From contig CM031870.1 of assembly GCA_018697195.1 (NCBI GenBank), positions 7,885,586-7,949,585 on the forward strand: 64,000 nucleotides of DNA, given 5' to 3'. This document shows, piece after piece, positions 39,784-51,500 of the stretch. The notes beneath the pieces were generated by a model, which worked only from the letters and a program-made list of their open reading frames with translations, was not told the origin of the DNA and ran no database searches. This stretch comes from Certhia americana. Taxonomy: Eukaryota; Chordata; Aves; Passeriformes; Certhiidae. The position numbers and the translations under genes are program-made. The stretch's first letter is position 1. Each line of letters begins with the position of its first letter.

Positions 39784-40350
39784 TATTGTGGTTTAACCTC
39801 AGTCAGCAACTAAGCACCTCACGGCTGCTCGCTCACTCTCCCCACAGGGATGGGGTGAGAACTGAAAAATGAAAGTAAGAAAACTCATGGGTTGAGATAA
39901 AGACAGTTTAACAGATAAAGCAAGAGCTGTACACACAAGAAAAGGAAAAGGAGGAATTCGTTCACCATGGCCAAGGGCAGGCATGTGTTCAGAAAAGCAG
40001 GGTTCCATCACTCCTAATGATGTCCAGGGAAGAAAAATGTCACCACTCCACATGTGTGCTTGTCCTTCTCCTTCCCCCAGTTTTATTCACTGAACAAAAC
40101 ATTGTGAGGTCTGGAACCTCCCTTGGGTACATTGAGCTCAGCTGTCCCAGTTCTGTCCCTTCCCTACTCCTTGTGCATCCCCAGGGTCATCGCTGGGGGG
40201 TGAGGAGCAGAAAAGCCTCAGCTCTGGGCTGACCAAAAATAAACAAAACAGCTCTGAACCATCAACACTCTTTCCAGCACAAATCCAAAACACAGTCCCT
40301 AATCAACTACTATGAAGAAAACCGACTCTGTCCCAGCCAAAACCAGCACA
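39784..40350 (-). mobile_element. Solo LTR of an avian ERV, minus strand, no duplication found
   Basis: A 567-bp element that on the minus strand opens TGTGCTGGTTTTGGCTGGGA (complement of 40331-40350) and ends near 39784 in GGTTAAACCACAATA. The general plan matches, from memory, a well-known avian LTR that starts TGTCCTGGTTTCAGC and ends GGTTAAACCACGACA. It shares the terminal blocks, the conserved GTCTTTATCTCAACCCATGA stretch (complement of 39889-39908) and a TATA-type box before ACTGGGGGAAGG. The box here reads AATAAAA (complement of 40081-40087). The outer end (39784-39785) appears mutated. The bases on either side (AGAAC and GGGAT) do not match, so any target-site duplication has decayed or been lost. 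No internal viral genes are present. Open frames at 39799-40053, 40017-40232 and the start of 40312-40608 lie in it. Confidence 0.85.
40081..40087 (-). promoter_or_regulatory. Probable TATA box of the minus-strand LTR
   Basis: The complement reads AATAAAA and is followed on that strand by ACTGGGGGAAGG. This is the spacing and context of the TATA box in the related avian LTR as I remember it. Confidence 0.45.
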
Positions 40351-40832
40351 GGGATCATTGCTGGGAGATGTCCTGGTGACAGGACTATCCTCTCCTCGCA
40401 GGAAGACAATTCCAAGAAGATACATCATAATTTAATCCAATTATTTCCTACAGAATGCATGAGAGATTTCTGTGTAACTATACAAAATTGTAGTCATTGC
40501 ACAGAGAATTTTCTCAATGTAATAGATTCCTACATTTTGAAAGGAGCAGAAAGCAGGGAGTCGGTTACAGTCAGTACAATTCTTTCACAGAAATTATTTC
40601 AAATGTAACTCTACTAAATTTATTTTGGTTCAAACAATAGAATTCTATTCCCAAACTCCTCTCTGATCCAAAGAGCCCAAAATCTCTATCATTCTGCGTT
40701 TTTCGTCCACAGATTTCCTCGAAAATACTGACCTAGTTTTTTCTTGCTAAAATACTAAATAATGTGAAAATAAAAGAATTAATGATTTCAAAAAAACATA
40801 CTAAAAGTAACTTCTGGGACTTTCTCTTCTGA
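40351..40832. other. Non-coding stretch between LTR and candidate exon
   Basis: AT-rich DNA with no recognised element. The tail of the open frame ending at 40608 extends here from the LTR and has no motif. Confidence 0.5.
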
Positions 40833-41192
40833 ATTCATACAGAATACAACTCCAAAAATGACAAGTTAAACTTGAGTCCAATTGAAGAGAAAATTGGCAA
40901 GAATAACAAAGTTGTCCTTAAATTGGCTGATTCGGTATGCGCAGAAAATTTAGATAAATATCACACGATCTCCCTGGACACCCTAGACATAAACATTGCA
41001 ATTAAAAGGAAACACTTACTTCCACTCTTGATGATATTACCTGAGAGAAACAGCAGATGCCAGATAGTTCAGTGTCTATTAGAAGAAAGTAGAAATTTGG
41101 CAACTGGATATGGCACAAACTTTGCTCACATTTTTGTAATTTTATTACACCATATATTCACTACAGATCTCACTGAAAATCTGCTGGTTTAA
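40833..41192 (+). pseudogene. Exon-like open frame with one stop before a splice donor, product unrecognised
   Basis: The frame is open from 40833 to the TAA at 41190-41192, about 119 codons. An acceptor-like site (pyrimidine-rich CTTTCTCTTCTGAATTCATA, then CAG ending at 40842) precedes it. A consensus donor AAG|GTAAGA lies at 41225/41226, in the same frame and 33 nt past the single TAA. The translation reads as amphipathic, leucine-rich alpha-helix in its second half (KRKHLLPLLMILPE, then IVQCLLEESRNLA, then FAHIFVILLHHIF), as in HEAT-type helical repeats. I notice only a loose resemblance in hydrophobic spacing to the HEAT region of large PI3K-like kinases such as ATR, too weak to name it. 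It could be a terminal exon ending at the TAA, a broken exon of a lost or duplicated gene, or chance. No partner exon was recognised. Confidence 0.25.
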
Positions 41193-42274
41193 GTTCAGCT
41201 GTTTCACAGATCATTTAAACTGAAGGTAAGAATATTGAAGATATGATAGGCAAGAAAGATGTTTCAGGGAGGGCTGCAAAAATCCCTGAGAAATGCAGAT
41301 TGCAATTTAAATGAGTAAATATTTGTTAATAAAATGCTTAGTACCTTTGAGCTCTGGGTGTTTGATGAACCCCAGACTCACAAGGCCACAACAAGGCTGC
41401 TGGGCTGAAGCAAAGCATCACCTGGTAGACCTGCTGAGTGCCCTGAAGTGTGGTGACACACCAGGACTGCAGACAGCGTGGGAGATTATCCCAGTGACAG
41501 AAACTAGCTTGACCCCCACTCACTGCAGTTTCATTCACTATTCCAGTTACTTCTGCAAGGGAAATTACCCATATGCTGATGCTTAAAGGGATTGGCCTGC
41601 ACATAGTGGAGACCTGCTCCTAAAACTAAACGTGAGGACTGATGCTGGCAAGAGGAAAGGCAACTCCAGTCATGGTCAACACGTTTATTAGGTGCCAATC
41701 AAATGCCACTGACTTTCCAGGGAATTGAGGACAACAAGAGCTCCACCTAATGAAGTCCTGCATTTACTGGATAATCAGCAAAATGTATTTTCTAAAAATG
41801 CATCAGTATGACACATCAACTGGTTTTACTAGCAACTTATTTAACTATATAATTTATTGATGATATCTACAGCAAGGAAAAATATTTACAAGTCCTTGCT
41901 CCTCCATGGCTGGAAGCAAAAATATATAAATCATATGAAACAGGAAAACACAAGAGACTATTTAAAGCCTGTTATTATTTTAGCTCCAAAGACTTAAACA
42001 ACTTGATACTATAGAATGCAATGAGTCTGGACCTCTTTAATTTTTAATAAACCTTCAATCATATGTCAGTCTCATGAATGGGATGCAAAGTTCTACTAAA
42101 ATAATGAAATTAGCTTGTTTGGTTTCTGTTCCAGGTCCATGGTAGCTCCAGGTAATTGCAGTTTGCACTACTTGCCCATAATAAAGTGCGTTTATTTACT
42201 TAAGGTCTTCAGTCAACACATGTCAATTTAGCTCAGGCCAGCTGGGTTTTTTTATCAACAAAGAAATAAATACA
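41193..42274. other. Non-coding stretch, no gene recognised
   Basis: Mixed composition. A GC-richer patch at 41,340-41,600 is open on both strands at once (41311-41586 plus, 41338-41604 minus), which argues for composition and not coding. No repeat family recognised. Confidence 0.5.
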
Positions 42275-42306
42275 TGCAGACAGTGCAAAATGCAGACAGT
42301 GCAAAA
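42275..42306. repeat. Exact 16-bp tandem duplication
   Basis: TGCAGACAGTGCAAAA at 42275-42290 is repeated without change at 42291-42306 and is followed by TGC of a third start. This recent slippage event lies outside any recognisable gene. Confidence 0.9.
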
Positions 42307-44399
42307 TGCTAAAACTTCAATTATGTACACATGGAATATTGTGAAAAAACAGAATAGAAAAAACACACAATCCCTAGTAATATGAACACATCGTAGTGTT
42401 TCCCTGTGGCAGCAGCAATTGCTTTTGGAAAAAAGAACAAGGTCTGAAAGGCACCTTTGCCGGGTATAATTTGGCCTCTTCCACCAACCTTTGACCTTTA
42501 GGATCCCAAGTATAGGCTAAAAAAAAGAAACAAACCAAATTTCCAAATAGTATTGTGTTCTAGTGTGCACGAGTCATGACACACTGCAGTGACCTTATTT
42601 TTAAAAATGGATCACTCCAACTTCTCAATATGCCCCCAAGGAAGCCTCTGTAACTAACTTGCAGTGAAAAGCTGTCTTCAATATGTTATTACATAGAAAT
42701 ATTTTACAGCATCAAAAACATGAGTAGGTCATATTTCAATTTCTCAACAGCTTCCTCCAAAGTTCCTTCAGCAACCCCCACACCACGTAATCATATGTAA
42801 TATCTTAAAGTGATGTACCTCAGCCCTCTAGAGATGATTTTTGAGCATGTGAGGGTTTGGTGTGTGCATGTTCCTGTGCACATCAGATTTTACTGCTAAC
42901 AAAGAACTTCTCTGTAAGTCATGTAATAAATGTACGCAAATCTCTGCATTAGCATACCAGGTAACTAGTAAAATAGCTAAAAATGTCAGGGTTTGGTTCA
43001 AAAGACAGAGCCCAACAGTCCCAACTAGAAAGACGCCCAGGTGACTTTCCCATATTAATGAATAAGCTTAGCACAGCAAAGGACTGAGTTCAGATATCCA
43101 GGAAACTACACCATCACTTCTACCAAAAATTTCTTCCTCTTTCACCAAGGCATCGCACAAGTGATTCCTGACCAATTCTTGAAAAAATTTATGTACCTCA
43201 GTACGTCAGACAAAATGTTCCTGTTGTTGAACTTCTATGGATTTTTAGATCCCAGTTAACCCTCATGAACATGAGGTCTCTGCAGTGGGTGAGAATTAAT
43301 TTCTTTTTTCATGTGAGAATTTCCTGAACACTTGGCAAAAAGCATTCAATAATATTTGAAGATAAAATGAAGAAAAAGTATTTTAATTTAAAATGTACCC
43401 TGAATCAATTGCAAATTTCCTTTACAATTACCATAAGAAAACAGTTTTTTGAACGTCACTTTATGCCACTGATCCCTCCCCCCCAAACCTGCCCCAGTTC
43501 TGCAAGAAGTTCAGAGACAGAAATCTGCAGCTCACTGTGCAATGACATCTTCCCAGCTGGATCATGATTTGTCAAATTTCTCATTAAAAAATTGTATTTT
43601 TTTTTATTGCAGCTGCACATGGAGTACCACACAGGAACACCTCAGTGAAGACCTGAAGAGATATTTAAATCTCAATATGCTGCAATTGTGTAATTTAAGT
43701 CTTTCCTCTGTTATCTACTAACAACAACTGCATTTAGCAAAATCTATCACTTTTCACGTGTTTCAGAAGTCCCCGAGTGAAACCCTCAATTCAATTTAGG
43801 TCTCAAAAAATTAGTGAGTTGCTTTTGCAAGAATTGCTGTATTTTTAAAATAATATAAAACTTGTAAAGAATAATGAATACAGAAACAAATAGCTAAAAT
43901 AAGGTACCTAGGAAATGCATTTTCAAAATTCTACAAGCCTTTCCCTAGAATATGCTAGCAATTAGAATTATAAAAACTGATGGAATAAGAAAAATATTTC
44001 CTTTCTTTTGGGATGCATAAACTGCATTTATTTAGAATTACTGCCATAAATTTTCAGCACTGTCCAACAAGCCTGTACTGTTTAACAGCATTAAGTGATT
44101 ACCGTAAAGAGTAAGACTAATTTATTACATACCATAAATACATGAGGATAATGAATTTTTAAATGTCATTAAGCGGTATTCTACAGCTATCTAAAAAAAA
44201 AAACCCAGACCAAATATTCTTGTCCCTAAAAGTTATTTATAATATTTTCATTTTGCTAGCACAGGTCTAAAAACCCGGATATGAAGTCAGCAAGGTCACT
44301 GAAAAGGGTTTCACACCAGACTGCAAAATTCTAAATCTTGGCTTCAAATATCTCTGAATTATTAATGCCTCAGTTCAAGGGACACTGAATCACATATTT
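42307..44399. other. Non-coding stretch, no gene recognised
   Basis: AT-rich DNA with short A- and C-runs (a C7 run near 43,478-43,484 and an A11 run near 44,193). No gene or transposon recognised. Confidence 0.55.
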
Positions 44400-44480
44400 A
44401 TTTCACAGACCCACAGAATAATCCAGGTTGGAAAAGACATCTGAGATCAAGTCCTCTCTATAACCAAACCCAACCACTCC
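44400..44480 (-). mobile_element. CR1 3'-end fragment
   Basis: On the plus strand the order CACAGACCCACAGAATAATC, then AGGTTGGAAAAGACATCTGA, then GATCAAGTC follows the inverted 3' end of avian CR1 elements (tail copies of CACAGAAT, then GGTTGGAAAAGACCT...AAGATCATCAAGTCC). Similarity fades around 44,480. Only the last 70-80 bp of the LINE are present, a typical 5'-truncated insertion. The match is from memory and short, so it is less sure than the copy at 8,072. Confidence 0.65.
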
Positions 44481-46509
44481 CAAAGGAGCTTCTTCCCCTT
44501 CGTTTCTATGACAACAGCCCTGAGAATTTTCTTTTCATGTAAGTGAATTGCTGGGGTTTGTGCTTCCATAGTCAAGGCAGAAAAATTAACATCATATTGT
44601 CTCAAGAAATTCAGTCAAATTTTCCTATCATCCCAACACTCCTATAGGCAGCAGACTGTTAGATTTCATTACTAGATGCATAAACGTGTTGAAAAGCAAT
44701 CCTCATTGTTTATTAGGGAGAGATTCAATTTCAACTAAAACCTTCAATTAAAGAATATTCCTTTGATGACCATGTTTCTGTACACATTAACATACCAGAA
44801 CAGCTTAGTTTATTATTGCCTATCTTTTGCAAGCAGCTTTGGAGTGGTTATCCATAAATTTTCAATGATTCATGAATGATTTCGATTCTTATTTATTTAA
44901 AATATTTTCAGTGTTACAAAACAAGTAAATTCTTCCAGAAAACAAAGATCAAAAACTATAAAAGAGAGACATTTAAAACATAAAAACACAGGCATATAAT
45001 TGTGAATTTCATGAATTACAGACGGGACTTCTGAGTCACTTTAGACAGTGTAATTTATTTTTTCTTATCTTCTACATAAGCAAGGATGTGTTCAGCTGAC
45101 ATCTTCACCACATGCTTCAGAGGGTCACAAGACTTCTGGTAAGAAGAACTTTTAAAGATTTATTAACCATTAAAACACTGCTACAAAGATTATTTATGAT
45201 TTTAACCCAATAATTAATTATTTTGTTTTACATATTTTCCACAGTGCAGACTGTCTTAACCAATCAGAAAGCCACATATAGCCTACAATATTACACTCTA
45301 AAACATCTTATTACCTTTATGACTACTTCTAATTTTCAATATCTTTTACCCTAAAGTCTGAACTTTCCTTTTCCTCTACCTACCTTTATATGTTTCTACT
45401 TAAACTACAAATTTACATTTCTGCTTCTAGTATCTAAATTTGGGAATCTTTTCCAAAGGCTCAGCTCAAACCCTGTATTTAATTTTAAATTTTTGGCCCA
45501 CAGAATCAATGATTTGAGAGCTCTCTTCATTTGCATTCCAACAGTATTTATCTTTTAATTACTGAGGCTCAAAGTGTAGTGTATGCAGCAAATACCCACC
45601 AAATAAGTACAAGGCTACAAGTATTATTTCCCATGAAACACCAGTGAAACTGCTCTCCTGTGAAAAATGGATCTGAGACATCCTTGTCACAAAAGGACGC
45701 TCCAGAATAGTCTTGAACTGAACAGCTTGGAGGCTGACTTTGTTGAGAAAATATTTGAGGGTATCTGTGAGAAATTCTAAGCAGCCCCACCAATGAGAAG
45801 CTGGACATATTCGTGTTATTTCACATCCTTTATCCCACAGTTAAATATTTAAGGGATGTGAAATGAACATAAAAACAGCTTTTCAGAGGATAAAAAGAAA
45901 TGGCATTCTCTTTCCAGCTCATTCAGTCTTCACTTGAAAGAACCACCAACTCCTCACATAACAGCAGTTCTAGCAAAGGACATAGATCACGAATAAAAGT
46001 AACTACAGGAATTACACAGCTCAGCACAACTGAGATACTGTTCTCAAAAACAAATGACATGGTGAGACAGATCTCATTGTGAAATAAAAATCGTTGCAAT
46101 TCCACTTCCTTCACTGGAAAGCTTATTACACCAGATGAAAATTTGGATCCAGCAGCAATTTTTATGATTGTGGCTATCATGGAGTTGACTCACAAGGAGC
46201 AGCTCTAGTACATTCTGGGTTCCTTTCAACACTTGATGACATATGGGTTTTACAAGTATGACATTCATGCTGTTTTCAGGCATGTACGTGAGCACACTAA
46301 ATCACCCACGGAAAAATGAATGTTCCAAAGTCATTTGAGGAGGGGAATCCAACTCTATAAACAGTAATGGCACAGAGGTTTTTTTTCCATGAGAAAAGAG
46401 GGGAGGGGAAAAAAGCAATGCACCTCTTGACAAAAATTTGCTCAAAATATTGAAGACTCAGGAGAAGACACAAACAGAATGAGGTTCCTCCAGGTAACAG
46501 GGCTTGCAG
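44481..46509. other. Non-coding stretch, no gene recognised
   Basis: Strongly AT-rich through 44,600-45,560. Open frames at 45569-45808 and 45900-46295 occur on both strands over similar bases and have no motif. No gene or repeat family recognised. Confidence 0.55.
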
Positions 46510-46707
46510 TCACTGTTCTGTAAAGCACACACCTACTTGCACAGCTGTGCCGGAACCCAGGAGCTCTTTTAGGGTTAATCCCAAACAGGGATGATCCACA
46601 AGGTTATCAGATTTATCAAAGCAAGGACACCAGCTCTGAGGAACTACCAAGTCTGTCCCTGATTCCTCCAAGTCATGGGCATAAGAGTTACTGAAGTAGT
46701 TGAGCAA
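46510..46707 (-). other. Short minus-strand open frame with balanced composition, unrecognised
   Basis: Sixty-five codons with an amino-acid mix more like a real soluble protein (Asp, Glu, Gly, Ser, Leu, several Cys) than most other short frames here. An acceptor-like run with CAG lies within the frame on that strand, and a GTAGGT donor-like site near 46,536 could bound an exon of about 45 codons. I recognise no family and have no second exon, so this is a weak candidate only. Confidence 0.12.
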
Positions 46708-48170
46708 GTCAAACTCAGTTCAGAAGGCTACACTTTCAAATCCAATGACTAGTCCTGCTTAGCAAGGGGACAAAAAGATCCTTTCCATTTAACCCTCAAA
46801 CTTGTAATTCAGCCCAATCTGAAATCTTAAAACACTGAAATACTGAACTGTACCAATAAATTCAAAAGGCCCTGTGTTCTTAAAAGGAATAGATGAATAC
46901 TAGGAACTGGCTAGTAATTTACACAGGAAAAGTAAATGCAAGATCAAACGGGATCTTCATTAGGAATCATTCTAGTCAGAAATGAAAGTGAACAAAGCTG
47001 TGCAAACTATCACTCTGAAGAACAAGAACTGATGTCTGTAGGGATAAAAAAGATTAGGAAACCATGAAGTGGCAGGAAGAGATGGGTTTTCTTGAAAAGA
47101 ACTTCATTTAATTTTAATCTCTCTAATTCCCATTATTATTTTTAGGCAGAAGGTTTCATTTTCCAAATATTATTGCCTTGCTATTTTCTATGATATTACA
47201 AGTCTCACATTTTATCCTCCAGATACTATTTTTGCTCCTATGTTATTTCTTTTTTTATATAATTTACCAAGGCTGATTCTTCTTTCTCATCTACCTGCAG
47301 TCTCCTATTTCACTGCTAAAATGTTGCTTTCAGATGACTGATGACATAGTTGACATTTGCATTTTATTGTAGAGACGATAGGTTGCATCTTTCATATCTG
47401 GTGCTAAAACATTTCCTTCCTTCTCTCACAACACATTTTTGGGGACAATAGTTGCATCCCCATCATTTTTCTTCAATTCAGTACATACTTCGAATATTGA
47501 CTTTTCAAATTTTAATAGTTGTGTGCTATTACTCTTTGTACATACTGTATCCTCCTGATAAATATTTCAAATCCAATAGCAGTATGATCACTCAACCTTA
47601 CAAAAGCTCACCAACGTCTCTGTAATTTATCATACAGGTCCTGTTTCAATTCCTAGGATTATGTCCAAAATACCCTCTGAAAATGTTTTCTGTTATAATT
47701 TGTATGAGCAAATGAAAAAACCCTTTCACTAATGTACGAATATTTTCTCAAGCATTAAGCAATTATTATTCCAGTCAAACTTGAATTAAAATCCTCTGTA
47801 ATAAGTGCACCATCCCTTTAATGAGTCTCCACAAGTATTTCCTCATTTTCCGGCTTAGTTTTATACCTTTAACCACTTCTGGACTCTACTTTAGCTCTCA
47901 GGGGTTTTTTTACCAACTTAAATCCAAGCATGAGACACCCCCCCTACCTGTTCTTCAATTTTTCTGTGTACCCCATTGCTGAGCTCTAGCTGTAAAATTC
48001 TACAATATTTTATTGACTAGTATTCCTTAAAATCGTCTCAGATCCTTAATTCACACAGGATTTTCTTCTAGCAACTCCAAAACAAGACTGAGGTGTTTGG
48101 AGGATTCTCTTTTTATTGAAGAAAGTAATTCCAGGTCCCACTGAATTTCTCTAAATGCATCAAAGGGCAG
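46708..48170. other. Non-coding stretch, no gene recognised
   Basis: AT-rich DNA with no open frame, repeat or hairpin that I can support as a feature. Confidence 0.6.
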
Positions 48171-48550
48171 ATGCTCTTCCAGAGCAGGCTGAAGTGGGTG
48201 CTGTCTGCCCCGGAGCTTTCACTCACTAGAGGTGATCTGTGGTGCACAGACTTCTTGGTCACGCCACAGAACTGTCCCTGCTACAGTTGTGGCTGCCATG
48301 GGACTGTGTCACAAATCAAGGGTGCTGCATCCTGGCCTTGTACTTCATTTCCAGAAACACAGGTTCCCTCCAGAAGATGGCTGGGGCCCTGGCCACAGCT
48401 GGTGTGAAGCAGGTGACCAGCTACTCCACACATGTGGAGAAAAGAGCTCAAAACTCTGTTCTCCAGGCTGAAAACACCACCACAGCCTTCGAGGTTATAC
48501 ATGAATAAACTTGCTGCAGGATGATCAAGCAGTACATGAGTTATTTCCAA
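48171..48550. other. Stop-poor GC-richer patch, open in several frames
   Basis: Three plus-strand frames (48171-48407, 48232-48471, 48239-48508) and one minus-strand frame (48281-48550) are open over nearly the same interval. The local rise in GC explains most of this. I recognise no protein. The 48239-48508 frame ends in an Ala/Thr/Val/Glu-rich helical-looking stretch that might be a decayed retrocopy, but I cannot name a parent gene. Confidence 0.25.
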
Positions 48551-51500
48551 ATTATGACATTATTTTATCCATCTGCCAAAATCTATGCCTGTTTACCAGA
48601 GAGTGCTGGCAATAACGGATGAAGAACTGGCCAATAAATTGAACTTCTCTGCACACGTCTTTTGGAAAAATGCTGAATATTTTACCACCTGCATAGCAGA
48701 GAAACAGCTGCACTTAGGTGCCAACTTCAACCATGCGAGCTTCAGCTCCCAAGAGAGAAACTAATGGATAGGAGCAAAGCCCTTCAAGGCTTGAAAATAT
48801 TTTTCACAAGTTTATTTCTTATAAAACTGTCTGTATGTGAGATCCACAAGGTGCCATAGGTATAAACGTAATTGTTGCATATTAGAATAAAAAAAAAACA
48901 TTTCCCAGACTAAGTAACAGGTGCACAGGTCTATACTTGCTTCTAAAAGCCTCTTTGAAGAGAGACAGAAAGCCATACAGAATTTCAGAATATTTGCTTT
49001 TCTATGCCTGTCTGAAAAACAGCTCACTAGATGATGACAGGATAGATTTCTCACATTACAGATGAACAAGATCATGATAATTCTGAAACTTCCCGTTGCA
49101 CAGTGTGGCATGCAGATAGCTAATGAAACAAGAAAAAGAAACCTTTTCTCCCTACACTCTTTCATTCAGGCAAAGATGCTTTACCCTGTACTGACATTTC
49201 CTTTGAATAATACAAGTGTATTCCATTGAAGGGCTAAATTTTAACCAATTGTAAAAGGTACATTTTTAAAATTTCTTGTCCTGTAAACTGTATTCAGCCC
49301 CCCTACACATCACCCAGTCCTCACCAGAACAGGACGGAAGGTCACAGATACAAAGAGGGCCTGGGCAGGGTGTAAGCAATGGATCAATCTCAGGGTGTTC
49401 CATCTCCAAACTACACACACTCCTCAGAGTACCCATGATAACTAATCAAATTTCCCTGTCTGTGTGATTCCTGTCAAGGATGAACTCAGGCATGTGGCTG
49501 GAGGTCAGCGAGACAGCTCTTGGAACTGACAACTGCACCACACAGCCTGGATCAGAACTCATTTCCTTTTCTGGCAAGCACTAACTGTTCCTTCATCTGA
49601 AGAAAACAGTAATGGACATCCTGCCACCACTTTAATTATAACATCTCCAGTTTGGTGCCAGATTAATGACTAGCTGTGGAATAACATTTTTTAAGTTTTA
49701 CTAATGATGAATTAGGTAATAGCTGAAGCATGATGGGATCTGCACCTAGAAAAGCTCTAGGTGTGGACAAATTTGTCCTAATACATCCGAAGATATGCCA
49801 GAAAAGAACGTAAAATTGTGACTTAGGAATTGGGAATATGATTTAAGGCATTTTTTTCCTTATGATGATTAGATAAGGGAAAATACCAGCATTTAAACAA
49901 GTCTATTTTTAACCTGAAAAATGGTAAATATCACATCTTTTCTGATTTAGGAAAATAAATGTTCCATACTTCTGTGCAAATAATGAAATGAAGAGGAAGC
50001 TTCTGAAGCAAAATTATAATTCTATTTCACTTTTTTTTTTTTTTCAGCAGCACTGGCTTCCACTGAAAAACAAAATCCAAATAGGAAAAAAGACTTCTGC
50101 ATAAAATGAAGATAGTCACATGTCTCTGAAGTAAAAGCCAGTGAAAAATGACATTAATATTTTTCCCACGTTAAACAGAGAAGCCCAGCAAAAATAAGAG
50201 TGAGTAACTGCTCCAAATATATTTATGGTCAAGAACCAGGAAAGGAAAAACACAAATACATCCAGCTCATAGATGTTCCCCTCTTAGTATATTTTAAATG
50301 GGATTTCTAGCTTAGGTCTGAAAAATACCTGTTCTCATACCAAAATACAGACAGCTGCTATAGGCTGTGTGCACATTTTGTGAGATTACACCAGCAGTCA
50401 CAGCCAGAAGGAATGGACTTCTGCATCCACATGTGCCCACATCAAGTTCCTAGTGGGATAAACCCCAGCTTGGTTGCTGTAGCTTTCCTGTTGTAACTAA
50501 GGACATGACTAACTGATCCTCTCCATAAGGAGTGAAAATTGTGGGATTTATTACAAATATTACAAAATACCATGAGGTCTCGGGGTACTGGGTCTCCTTT
50601 CTCTCAATATTGTGCAGTCCTCAGCAAGGAACTTGTACCTGCCTCAGGAGTTTCCAGGATTAAAAAATAAGTCTAAAAGCTGGCAGTGTCCATCCTGGTA
50701 TTCCCACACTGGCAAATTGTTGGAGGTTTCAGATTAATTACTTAAATGCCCATATCAGAGCCATTGCTAATTAAGGAACGCATAGTCCTCCCTTACTGCC
50801 CTTGCACCCTAAAAAAGAAAAGAAAATTACTTTTTGAGACATGATATAACAGAAGAGTTAGAACCGCCTTCTTCCTTAAACTCCAAAACCAAAGAGAGGA
50901 GATAGAGGAAGGATGTGAAAAAACTCTCCAAACCTAGTCTAAAAATAAATAAAGAAATAAGTCAGAGGGCAGTCTTGTATGTTTTCCTTAAATTAGCTTC
51001 TTCACAGACTGGGGGCAATGCCAGTGGGAGACTACACTCTCCCAGAGTCCATTTTTTTATGCAGGGCACCTATCACTAAAACAGTCTTCCTGAAGCCACA
51101 GACATTCGCCCTGCCAGGCAGGTTAAAAGAAGAGTGTTGAAGCAAGCAGTGAGAGTATCCTAAACAACACAAACTACACTTCTAAACAGCTGCTTCACGG
51201 CAGTTTTATGGACTCTCTACATAATATCTCTACAAGAGAGAAATACTAGTACCTAAAGTTAACAGCAGGCAGTGAGGAAAGTAAAGCACAGCTTTCAGGG
51301 TTGGGAAACCACAGGATCATTTTGTTGGCTTGTCTTTACCTTACCAGATCCGAAGCTCCACAGGAGACATAACAGGAGCCCAGTAAGATATCAAGACAGA
51401 GACAAAGCAGGAAAAACAGTTACAAATCAGAGAGAAACAAAAATGTTCACTTCTTAAGGGGAAACTAAAGAATGAAAATTGGGTGACTGCTGTAGGGCAT

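Noticed and set aside
37849..40350. A provirus with two LTRs
   Set aside because: The two LTRs differ in family, strand and duplication, and no gag, pol or env sequence lies between them.
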